Source: Rhynchopus euleeides
Lineage: Eukaryota; Euglenozoa; Diplonemea; Diplonemida; Diplonemidae
Direction of reading: 5' to 3'
Assembly: GCA_963210315.1 (NCBI GenBank)
Contig: OY723272.1
Span: 1,426,001-1,490,000, forward strand
DNA length: 64,000 nt
Part shown: in pieces, positions 40,474 through 49,800 of the stretch
Layout of the letters: every line of letters starts with the position of its first letter
Position numbering within the stretch: the stretch's first letter is position 1
Position numbers and translations under genes: made by a program
The notes under the pieces: generated by a model
What the model saw: the letters and a program-made list of their open reading frames with translations, nothing else
Told to the model about the DNA's origin: nothing
The model's database searches: none

Positions 40474-41117
40474 GCACGGTGGGATCTTGTAAATTTTACA
40501 TGTATAACTACAAGTATAATACATGTATTATACATGTATAATACTTGCATGTCAACTATTATACATGTATAATACATGTATATGCCTGAAATATACATGT
40601 AAAATACATGTATATCAAGTAAAAATACAAGTATAATACTTGCATGTCAACTATTATACATGTATTTTTACTTGATATACATGTATTTTACATGTATATT
40701 TCAGGCATTTACATGTATTTTACATGTATAATACTTGTCATGCAAGTATTATACATGTAAAATACTTGCATGCAAGTATTTTACTTGTCATGCAAGTATT
40801 ATACATGTATTTTACTTGTCATGCAAGTATTTTACATGTGTAATACTTGCATGACAAGTATTATACATGTAAAATACATGTAAATGCCTGAAATATACAT
40901 GTAAAATACATGTATATCAAGTAAAAATACAAGTATAATAGTTGACATGCAAGTATTATACTTGTATTTTTACTTGATATACATGTATTTTACATGTATA
41001 TTTCAGGCATATACATGTATTATACATGTATAATAGTTGACATGCAAGTATTATACATGTATAATACATGTATATACTTGTAGTTATACATGTAAAATTT
41101 ACAAGATCCCACCGTGC
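40474..41117. repeat. 644-bp AT-rich palindrome built from TACATGTA/TACTTG words
   Basis: The left end GCACGGTGGGATCTTGTAAA is the exact inverse of the right end TTTACAAGATCCCACCGTGC. The arms (about 322 bases) match almost base for base, with only scattered substitutions. Within each arm a smaller palindrome is nested (about 40583-40709, bounded by ATGCCTGAAATATACATGTA and its inverse). The interior is almost wholly ATACATGTAT, ATACTTGCAT and AAGTATTATAC variants. It is an AT island in a GC-rich genome, starts 28 bp after the 39298 element and ends 100 bp before the cyclophilin start codon. I see no target-site duplication. Confidence 0.95.
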
Positions 41118-41217
41118 TGTCACACCCCGACCCCACCCCACCGTATGCAGCCACGCAACCCACACGGGCAGGCAGGGCAGGGGCTGGGGGTGGGTGTGAG
41201 GGGGTGGGTGCTGGGCG

Positions 41218-42342
41218 ATGCCGGCACACACGATACTCCTTGCGGTGGCCCTGTGCCTGGGGCTGTGTGCCCACTCTGTGCAGTCGCGGGCGGTTGCGGA
41301 TGGGATGCTGGTGCGTTGCATGACGACGACTGGAGACATCGTGATCAAGATGACGCCCGAGCGTGGCCCGCTGGGCGCACAGCGGTTTATCGACCTGGTG
41401 GACGGTGGGTTCTTCTCTGAGGTGCCGCTGTTCCGTGTCGTCAAAGGGTTCCTCGTGCAGTACGGCATCCCGGGGAAGACGAAGGAACGGGAGACATACC
41501 GGAAGTGGACTGACCACGCCGTCAAAGATGACCCCCACCCTGCGGGTGGGCGTTCCACAGTATGCCCCGGAGTGGCTGGGTGGGGTGGTTGCCAACACTG
41601 CCAGCAGCCCCATGGGGTTCGGTGGGGGTGGGAGCTGCGCTCCAACAAAGCAAAAATTTTCAGACGGGTCTTTGGCTTTTGCCGTCGCGTCGCTTTTCTT
41701 CTGCTGCCAAAACTTCCATTCATGACCCCCAGCTTTCTTTCCGAAGAACACAACCCTTCCCGGAGGGTGGCGTGCAGCTGGGTGTTCCCCATGCGCACCC
41801 CAACACACCCACCCCACCCACAGCTGCGGCGAGGCGACATGTCCTTTGCAGGGGCAGGGCCCAACTCGCGCACAACGCAGGTGTTCATCACATATGCCGA
41901 CCGGAATGGGCTCGGCGGTGCGCTGCACGAGACACCCTTCGGCACTGTGATTGAAGGGATGGAGAGCGTCGATGCGTTCTACGGCGGTTATGGCGACATC
42001 CACCCCTTTGGAAAGCACGGCCCCGACAACGGGAAGCTGTGGGCAGAGGGCAATGAATACGTCCACCGGGAGTTCCCGAAGATGGACTTTATGAAGTCGT
42101 GCGCCGTGGTGGCCCCCGAGACATCCACCCCTGCGGAGGCCAAGGCGGGGAAGGAGGAGCTTGTGCAGGAAGAGCACCACGCTGAGACACGCCACGAGGG
42201 GGCAAATGTGCACGCCGCAGCGGGCGGCACGCCCACCACACACCGCCCCTCGGTGCTGCCCTTCGCGCTGATCCTCCTGACGCTGCTTGCGGTCTGCTGG
42301 GCCAACTCCATGTCCCGCGATGACAAGAAGGGCAAGGACTGA
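41218..42342 (+). CDS. ER-type membrane-anchored cyclophilin (peptidyl-prolyl isomerase), one intron
   Basis: Exons 41218-41559 and 41824-42342 give 286 residues. A signal peptide (ILLAVALCLGLCAHSVQS) leads into a cyclophilin domain. R73, F78 and Q81 sit in LFRVVKGFLVQ and match the catalytic Arg55, Phe60 and Gln63 of human CypA. Exon 2 opens at LRRGDMSFAGAGPNSRTTQV. His149 is kept, but the position of CypA Trp121 is Leu144, which usually lowers cyclosporin binding. A hydrophobic helix (258-275) and a Lys-rich tail end the protein, so the catalytic domain probably faces a lumen. The 264-bp intron (GTATGC...CCCACAG) is a multiple of three with no stop, so unspliced RNA stays in frame; splicing is inferred because the intron interrupts the conserved DDP...RGDMSFA segment. 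Confidence 0.88.
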   Translation: MPAHTILLAVALCLGLCAHSVQSRAVADGMLVRCMTTTGDIVIKMTPERGPLGAQRFIDLVDGGFFSEVPLFRVVKGFLVQYGIPGKTKERETYRKWTDHAVKDDPHPAGGRSTVCPGVAGWGGCQHCQQPHGVRWGWELRSNKAKIFRRVFGFCRRVAFLLLPKLPFMTPSFLSEEHNPSRRVACSWVFPMRTPTHPPHPQLRRGDMSFAGAGPNSRTTQVFITYADRNGLGGALHETPFGTVIEGMESVDAFYGGYGDIHPFGKHGPDNGKLWAEGNEYVHREFPKMDFMKSCAVVAPETSTPAEAKAGKEELVQEEHHAETRHEGANVHAAAGGTPTTHRPSVLPFALILLTLLAVCWANSMSRDDKKGKD

Positions 42343-42395
42343 AAAGCTCACACCCCCCCCCCCCCCCCGCACTGCGTACAAAAAGGACAGGCATG

Positions 42396-42612
42396 TCGCT
42401 AAGCGTCGACCGTCGACCCAGTGATTTTGGGTTTCCCCCCCCATAAAAAAGCGTCGACCCAGCGTCGACCCAGTGGAACTGGGTTGCCATTCAAGCCTGG
42501 ACCAAGCGTCAACCCATTCCGGGTCGACGCTAACCTAGCGTTGACCCGGTTCCACTGGGTCGACGCTCACCAAGCGTCGACCAAGCGTCAACCCACTTTC
42601 ACTGGGTCGACG
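42396..42612. repeat. AGCGTCGACCCAGT array in both orientations
   Basis: About ten copies of AGCGTCRACCCA-like words occur, some inverted (TGGGTCGACGCT), giving local hairpins such as ACCCGGTTCCACTGGGT. A stray copy (GAGCGTCAACCCACC) lies at 43122. The array starts just downstream of the cyclophilin stop. Confidence 0.85.
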
Positions 42613-42640
42613 TCGAAGAGAGTATGGTTTTGCAGGAACA

Positions 42641-43080
42641 GATGCTCACTACCGTGGCCTCCGGCGGCTGGGGGGCTCCGCCCCCCAGACCCCCCTGTAT
42701 AGCGTGTGCACACAGGTCAGGAATCCAACAGCTCCAGTAGCCTCAGGAGGACGCAGCCAACTCACACAGAATCTGTACGCCCACAATGAACAGATGTTCA
42801 CTACCGTGGCCTCCGGCGGCTGGGGGGCTCCGACCCCCAGACCCCCCATCTCGCGTGCCCGTCTAGTAACCAAGTCCTTGCGCTTCAACGGCCGTGGCAT
42901 ATCAGGGGGTAAATCATGGTCCCGAAAGCCATTTTTTGGGTTTCTTCCGGCACCCGAGGATGGCGCGAGCGGGAGAGGAACCACGGAAGGAACCCAGCGC
43001 CTCACACCGTGCCCACCTAGCGGTCCACCGACGGGAAAATTAGGCAACAACACGAGCGCGCGCGAAGCGCGCGCGAGAAA
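42641..43080. repeat. dispersed repeat with a 55-bp direct duplication and a GC hairpin
   Basis: ACAGATGYTCACTACCGTGG, then CCTCCGGCGGCTGGGGGGCT and CCCCCAGACCCCCC, occur at 42640 and again at 42794. After the second copy the sequence continues AACCAAGTCCTTGCGCTTCA, matching the repeat at about 15040. Near the end, GCGCGCGC-GAA-GCGCGCGC (43056-43074) is a perfect eight-pair hairpin of alternating purine and pyrimidine. It is probably part of a degenerate retroelement or similar; no polymerase domain is visible. Confidence 0.65.
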
Positions 43081-43169
43081 AATTGACCCCTAGTGTTTCC
43101 CCCTGATCCCCCCCCAAAACAGGAGCGTCAACCCACCAAATCTCCATAATCGAAAAGTTAGCGACAGGC

Positions 43170-43244
43170 CTGCAAAAAGGACTAACATTGCGAGAAGGTG
43201 CTGGGAGATTTACTTTTCCATTCCCTCTCGACGATCAAACCCCC
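43170..43244 (+). repeat. dispersed element A, copy 4
   Basis: It is nearly identical to copy 2 (GGACTAACATTGCGAGAAGG through TTCCATTCCCTCTCGACGAT). Unlike the other copies it is about 1.4 kb from the next coding trace. Confidence 0.8.
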
Positions 43245-44040
43245 CCGCACTGCGGCGAGAAACGCATGGCGTGGGCACCCGTTGGAGGATGTGCGGATGT
43301 GCCCCCCGACACACGGAATTCAACACAAAGCGTAAAACGAGTACACAGATGGCCGTGGTGAAGGTTATGGGTAATGCCCGATAGGCGGAGGAGGAGGTGC
43401 CTCGAGAAAGGTGGGTAGCACCTGCTCTGTAGAGACGGTTAATGCTATGAATATGTTCCTTTACAGCCAGGGTGGGGAGGAGGTCCGAGAAGTGGTGGTG
43501 GTGGTGGGGGGGGAGGGGCAGGAGTCCCACCCAGTTGTGTTGAATTGAAAGAGGAGGAATAGAGGCGGAGTTGATTGGTGGTGGGGGATAGACCGCTGGC
43601 ACCCCACCCCTCCTCCCGCCCCCCGCCCCCTCCTCCCGATTCAAAAGAAGGAACTGACCCAAACTTGCACCCACACCCTTTGCTTTGCACCGGAGTGGGG
43701 ACCCTGAGAAGCCCGAGAGAGGGTTCGTAGTACTGTACCACCTAGGTCTGCACAAAAGCTGTGTCTGCCTGCCGCCTGGTCATGACAATGCGGGTGCGTG
43801 CCCCCTGCATGTCTGCGCGGCTTCTGGCCAAGCCTCCTTGTCCCCATCCCTATTCGGAACCAGATCATCATGGACAGGAAGCCGGACAGACGGGATAACA
43901 CCTCCACTTTTCACTTTCATTTCATCGTTTTCACTTTCCACAATCACACATCCCCCTGGAGGTAGTGACGTCCTGATTTTTGAGCAGTTTTGAACATGGT
44001 CGAGAACAGCAGTTGTCTTTGTACTTATGGTCTGGCTAAA

Positions 44041-44345
44041 ACCCACTTTTTCGGTGACCCAAAAAGTACCTAAGGGGGCCTTCGCTACCAGTCACTGCTC
44101 GTCACAGCTCGTCAGTCAGTGAGGGGAAGTGGGCTGTGGCTCACTTTTTCTCACTCAGTCACACTTGGTAGCGAAGGCCCCCTAAGAAGTACCCAAATTT
44201 GGCTTTTTTTTAGGGGGGGTGTCAAAACTTATTTTCTGCCGGTTTCAGTCTGGATTTGTGGTCAGAGGCACCCCATGGCCAAAATGACCCCACCACGATC
44301 CGCACAGATCCCAAACGTTCAAAAGAACGGGGTTATGGAAAATTC
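44041..44345. repeat. dispersed repeat C, copy 1 (interrupted by a MITE)
   Basis: CACTTTTTCGGTGACCCAAA with AGTACC and GAAGTACCCAAATTTGG flanks the 109-bp insertion at 44074. The later part (AAAATGACCCCACCACGATC) matches copy 2 at 46325-46500, where the blocks appear in a different order. Confidence 0.75.
44074..44182. mobile_element. 109-bp MITE with TAA target duplication, empty site present at 46471
   Basis: The ends are GGGGGCCTTCGCTACCA and TGGTAGCGAAGGCCCCC, a perfect 17-bp inverted repeat, flanked by TAA at 44071-44073 and 44183-44185. The host repeat reads AAAAAGTACC-TAA-[element]-TAA-GAAGTACCC. The related repeat at 46463-46484 reads AAAAAGTACC-CAA-GAAGTACCC with no insertion, which defines the ends to the base. 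A 3-bp TWA-type duplication fits PIF/Harbinger elements; TA of Tc1/mariner is the alternative. Confidence 0.9.
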
Positions 44346-44605
44346 GTGAGGGGGGTCCCGCTGGGTGGGTGGGTGGCTGGGGTGGGGCGGCGAGCTGCCT
44401 GCCGGGTGGCGACCTCACACACCCTGCACCTGCACCGCCATCCTATACTGTCCTGCCATCCCTACTGTCCCGCCAGCCTCTGCTGTACCGCCAATCCTGT
44501 TGTTCGAGCATGCCGTAGTACACGGCTCTCTCGCCTCTGCCACATGTGGCCAACAGCACAGTGTGTCGGCTTGCGACCTGCACTGCCACCTGCACCTGCG
44601 ACCTG

Positions 44606-46090
44606 ATGGATTCCAGTGCAGTGAAGACGAAGTCCGTGTGTGCAGCCGCCAACTATGCGGCACATGACCCTGCCTTCGCCGCATTCATCGCGAGAGAATG
44701 TCCGCATGTAATCAAGGTGTCTGGGCTACTGTGGCAAAAAGCTTCGAACGGCCGCTTCTGCACCACTGCGGCCGCCTGTTGGTCCCTCTCGCAGCTCGTT
44801 GACGGCGACGATACCGTCCTCGATTTCCTCCTGCGCATCCTTCTTTCGTGAAGTTGCAAATAGGGATACGAAGACGTACGAGGCTGTGATGGAGTTGGAG
44901 GGGGACCGCGGACTGTGCGGAGGATGGGAATCTGCTTCGCGCACCTCGTGTACCCCTGCATTCTGTTTGTGTCACGGTTCTCGAAGAGCGAGGCCCAGGC
45001 AAGTGACACTTGCCAGCTCAGGTTCTCCTCGGAGTTGTTCCGCTTCCTCGCCTGGCGCTTGTGGCAAGCGGAGGCGAATGCAGAGGACGGGTACCTCCAG
45101 AGCTGGAGAGATCACCAGGAAGACTGCTTCGGCCAGTCCCTGTGCCTCTCGTTCGAGTCTGCAACGTGCACAATGAAGGGCAGTGTTCCCGAGGAACTGG
45201 CGATGACTATGGAAAATGCATCTACAATTGCTTGCACTGTTAATTTTGACTATCCTCCTCGCCGCACAGGTGTCAGAGGAACAGTTGAACGAGGTTGTCC
45301 CCACTCTTCTCGCTGAATCTGGTGTCGCCAAATACTATGGTGCCCAGGGCATCTCGAAGGGTTCGACCCTCTGCCCCAAGGTGGACAAGGCCGACGCTGA
45401 GAAGTTTCTCCGCACATCCATCCACCGTTTTGCTTCCGGTTGCTACTCCGAGTACAAGAGATACTCCCAGTCCACGGAAGGGATGGCTGCAGAGAAACAG
45501 GCGCACTGGGACCTGCGGTCCTGGAAGGGGTCTGCGGCAGGATGCGGAGGGTGTTGATGATGAATGGGGGGGTCGCTATCCGGGATGGTGTCCTCCGCGC
45601 CAAGCTCTGTTGCATGCAGCATTGGGTTGATGGCACCTCTCCAGGTGTCACAGAGGCCCAGATCTCTTCTCTGGGGGGAAAGCTGGAGGCGGTGCAGGAG
45701 AGGAAGCTCCGTATTGGCAAGCTGCGACTTGCAGAACTCGAAGTCGCGAGGATCGCAGACAATAACGCATCTGAACGCAAGCGCAAGCGGACTGCCTTGA
45801 TTGACAGTATTTGCATTGTATTCCACTGTGATGTGTCGTGGTTAAAGGGGGTGTTGGTGCAGCAAGCCCTGGCACGCGGGATCCTCAACTGCCAGAGTAA
45901 AAACAAACCCGCTATTCTTGAACTCATTGAGAGTATGGACCGGTGTTTTACTCTGTCGGAACTGAGGGAATATGCGGAGGCGAGGGAACTCGTAGTCCGC
46001 CCAGAGTGGAGTCAGGAAGGGTTACTCGCGAAGCTTCAGGACCACGACACGGAACACATCGAGATTCCAGCGGTTGAAGAAGGAGAGTAG
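44606..46090 (+). pseudogene. unknown coding relic that switches frame several times
   Basis: Four adjoining + frames have protein-like composition: from ATG 44606 (MDSSAVKTKSVCAAANYAAH, ends 44851), a short piece in the next frame near 44845-44920 (REVANRDTKTYEAVMELEGD), then 44924-45240 (MGICFAHLVYPCILFVSRFS...), 45258-45557 (VSEEQLNEVVPTLLAESGVA...) and 45520-46090 (with KLRLAELEVARIADNN and LSELREYAEARELVVRPEWS, ending PAVEEGE). They alternate between two frames, so this is either one decayed gene with small insertions or deletions, or a gene with very short introns. GTGTCAGAGG after CGCACAG at 45257 looks like a splice acceptor. No family is recognised. It sits in the repeat island. Confidence 0.45.
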
Positions 46091-46324
46091 AGCGTAGACG
46101 GTCCAGAGGCTGGAGTAAGTCAGTAGAGCCGTAGAGAGTGCGGGTGCCACAGCCCCAAAAACCCCCACCCCCTCCCCTCACTTCCTGCCTGCAGGTCCCT
46201 TTTTGTTGTAACCCTCAACCAGCAAAGTGCCCCTGAACTGATCTCCCACTCCTCTCCTCCCAGCATTCACAGGCACAACTGCCTGAACCAGACCCGCATT
46301 TCACGGGTGAAGTTTGTCACCTAG

Positions 46325-46500
46325 ACCACAAAAATGACCCCACTACGATCCGCGCGGAGTCCAAAAAGTACAATGGGGGAAGAAAATCACGATTCTGGGA
46401 GGTCGAATTTTTCCACCCAAGAAAATAAGTTTTGACACCCCCCCCCCCCTTTTTCGGTGACCCAAAAAGTACCCAAGAAGTACCCAAATTTGACTTTTTT
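46325..46500. repeat. dispersed repeat C, copy 2 (uninterrupted)
   Basis: It has AAAATGACCCCACTACGATC at the start and TTTTTCGGTGACCCAAAAAG with TACCCAAGAAGTACCCAAAT at the end. It provides the empty-site allele for the MITE at 44074. A GAAAATAAGTTTTGACACCC block is inverted relative to copy 1. Confidence 0.75.
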
Positions 46501-46883
46501 TGGGCGTCAGCCAGACCAACTTACCTATCACCCCCCCTTCCCCCTCAAACCCCCACACCACCCGCCTGCCCGACAGTCCCCTCTCCCCCCCCCCCCTCTC
46601 CCCCATTTACACAAACTCCCCCAGACCTGGTCCGGGCTTGAGGGGGGGCCGGGGAGGGGCCGCGGGGTGTTTTGGGCGACACCCAACCAAAACGGTGGTC
46701 GGGAAAGCCTGCGGTGCCGTGAGAACACCACAGCCCGCCCCCCTCCCCTCCCCCCCCCCCCCCCCAACTAAGCGCTGCTGTGTGTGGGGAGGGCAGGGGA
46801 GTGGTGTGTGCCACACCTCCTTCCCGTCCTTGGCCACCCTCCCACACCCCCACCGCCACTGGGAGAGGGAGAGGGGCGCAACG

Positions 46884-49800
46884 ATGCACCCTGTGTCGGG
46901 ACTCGCTGCGCGGAGGTTCCGGGGGAATGGTGTCACTCCGGCACACCTCGACCTCAATGCGGGACCCATGAGCCCGTTCAGCGTGCCATCCTCGACGTAC
47001 TACCCAGGGGGTGCGTCGGCGGCGAACACCCGCGGGATGAAGCGCCTTCTGTTTGTCTCCGTGATGTGCATCACGCTCATCTGGTTCACGGAGGTCCACT
47101 CCAGCCTGGAGGACACCGACACCTTCGAAGACCCCGGCACATCCATCGTTGTCCTCCGCCCCGACGGAGAGGCGATGGCCCTCCGGGCAGGCTCAACCCA
47201 CCGGCAGCAGCACCCGCTGAGACCCCGCGCCGATCTCCACCACCGCCCCTCAGAGGAGGTGGCGCACAGCCAGCACCACCACCCGCACCCACACCCTCAC
47301 CCGCATCACCGGCAGCAGCAGCAGAGGCATCCCAACCGTGGGGATGCGGCAGAGCCTCATGCAGGAGGGGGTGGGGCGCACCGTCGCCAGCAGAGTGCTA
47401 AGGTTGAGCGTATAGGCGAGGTGGCTGCTGCTGGCGGTGGGGAGGTGTTGCAGCAGCAGCAGCAGCAGGGCGGCGGCGGGGCAGCCCAGTCGGATCCGGA
47501 GCTGTTCCTCACCTTCTCCGCCCAGGCAGCCGGGGGAGGGGGTGGCGCTGCTGCGGGCGGCGCTGCAGCCACCTCCGGAGATGAAGCCTCCGACGATGAT
47601 GCGGATGGGGAGGGTCTGCGGGACGCAGCGTTTCCTCTCCTCGCCGGGCCTGTCCATCCGACATCCCCTGCTGGGTCCCCTTTCGACCTCAGCGAGGCGG
47701 AGAAGGAGGCCCTGCTGCAAGGCATCAGAGGTGGTGCTGCCTCACACCTCCACAGCACCAACCCCTCCGCAAGCCTCGCTGTGGTGTATGCGGACCACCC
47801 AGGGCTGCCCGATGGGTTCCAAAGCCTTTTGGATTTCCTCTCCTCTCTGCTCTCCAGCGCAGCCCTCCCGGAGGGCCTCCTGGGTGAAGCCCTCACCAGC
47901 GCAGCACACCCCGCCTCCACCTCCAACGGGCAGCGCACCCCCCTCTCCCGGGGAGACCTCGCGCAGCTCGGCACCTCCTCCACAGAGAAGGACCTGGTTG
48001 CAAAGGGGCTCTGCTTTGCCCATCTCCTCCGGGGGATTCCCCTGAGGGGGAACTCCACGGCGCGGCAGGGGAGGGGTGGTGCAGCGGGTGGAGGAGGGCA
48101 CCGCTTCCCTGCGCTGTATGTCTACCTGAGTGGCGGGGGGACTGCCGGGAGGGGGGGAGCTGCGGGAGTTGATGGAAATGAGGGGGTTCTCAAATCGTCC
48201 CTCCTCGGCTGCTTCTCAGGGGTTGTCGGTGCGCTGTGGGGGGCGGTGGGGCGGGGGGGGTGGGGGGGTCCCGCATCGCTGTCCCACATCCCACGCCATG
48301 TTGTGGGGCTCCGGTGGGGTGCGGTTCGCCCCTCCGATCCGGACCACGCCATTGCGTCATACGCTGACATATCAGAGGATGCGTTGAACCGCGCCCTCCT
48401 CCCCTCACCTCAAACCTCCCTGGGGGAGAACCCAGACACCGGGTCTGGCAGCCCCCCCGCCGCAACCCACGCACTCCTCCTCTCGTCTATGCTCCACCCA
48501 GAGGAGAGCCCGCGCCGTGACACCGCTGAGACTGCCGATGCCGGTGCAACCAAAAAGGGTGGGGATCGCCACCAGATGAACTCCAACCCAACCCGCTTCA
48601 TCTCCCAGGCCTTATCCGAGGTGGCTGAACACCCGCTGGACATTCTCGGGTGCAGGTGGTCCGAACGGGGTCCCCACGGGGGGGCCACGGTATACCACTA
48701 TGGGCATGCCTTTGGGTTCGACGGGCAGGAGTCGGTCTATCTGAAACACCACCTCAGCGGGGTAGCCCAGGGAGATGCACGTATTGCCTCCTCTCTGCTT
48801 GTGGATCTCGTCAGCCCGCTCTGCATGGTCATCCCTGCCACAGCCGTTGCAGCTGCAGGTAGTGGTGGTGGTGGCGGTGGCGGCGGCGGCGCTGCTCCAC
48901 CCCAGATAAAAATACCCCTCGACAGCCCACAGAAGCACTCCCTCGACCTCTGCGAGGCAGATGGGTTGGTGAGGGCTGGCGAGTCACTCCTTCTGAGCGC
49001 CTCATATATCTCCGACACGATCCCCCTCTCAGGTCTCGCAGTGGCATCCGCCTTCTCCCGCATCGGGGCTGCTTCAGACAAGCCTCCCGCCGCAGCGTCC
49101 GCATCGGAGGACTTCCCCACGGTAAGTTATGAGTCGGCGGAAACCCTCTCCGCGTTCCTCGCGGAGCGGACCGCGCATCTCACCCTGCTCAAGGCGTATG
49201 TTGCACAGCTTGCCTCTAAACTGCGGCAGGAAAAGCGTGGCGGTGGGGCTGCGGCGGTGGGGCCCGATCCCAGTGAGGAGGCATGCCCTGCCGCCCTCCT
49301 CGAACTCTACGACAAGTCGGGGAGGGAACGCCATGTCCGCTCTGCGGATGCGACCCTCTCCGATAGCATAACCCTTGCGAAAGGGTGTGTCACTACCCCG
49401 GAACTGTGTCAGGTGGACCAGGCCCTGTCTGATATTCTCAATGATATCGATGCGATATTCGCAAAGCTTATAGAGCGCCTGACGTCTCTCATGATGCATG
49501 CGACCCATGCCTCAGCTGGTGTGGCACCTCTGGAGCTGACCCGGCTTTTATCGTTCAACCTTGCTATCGCAGCGCCGCGGATCAGAGGGGAGGGTTCCGC
49601 AATCCACCCGAGGTTTGTCTCGGCACCCATTCCCGTGGCATGCTGCAGCCAGGCGGTGCTTCCGCAGAGAACCCCGTTTGCCGGGGTCAACTCCACTTTA
49701 TTCGACCTCCTCGGTGCGTTGTATAAAACCCCCGGGGCGACAATATCCACCTCGCGCAGCCCCTTCACCGAGCAGGCATTCCTCCGGGAGTTCTCCGAAG

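Noticed and set aside
46500-46883. N-terminal extension of the glycosyltransferase frame
   Set aside because: It begins without ATG, is low-complexity and overlaps dispersed repeat C; ATG 46884 precedes the membrane anchor.
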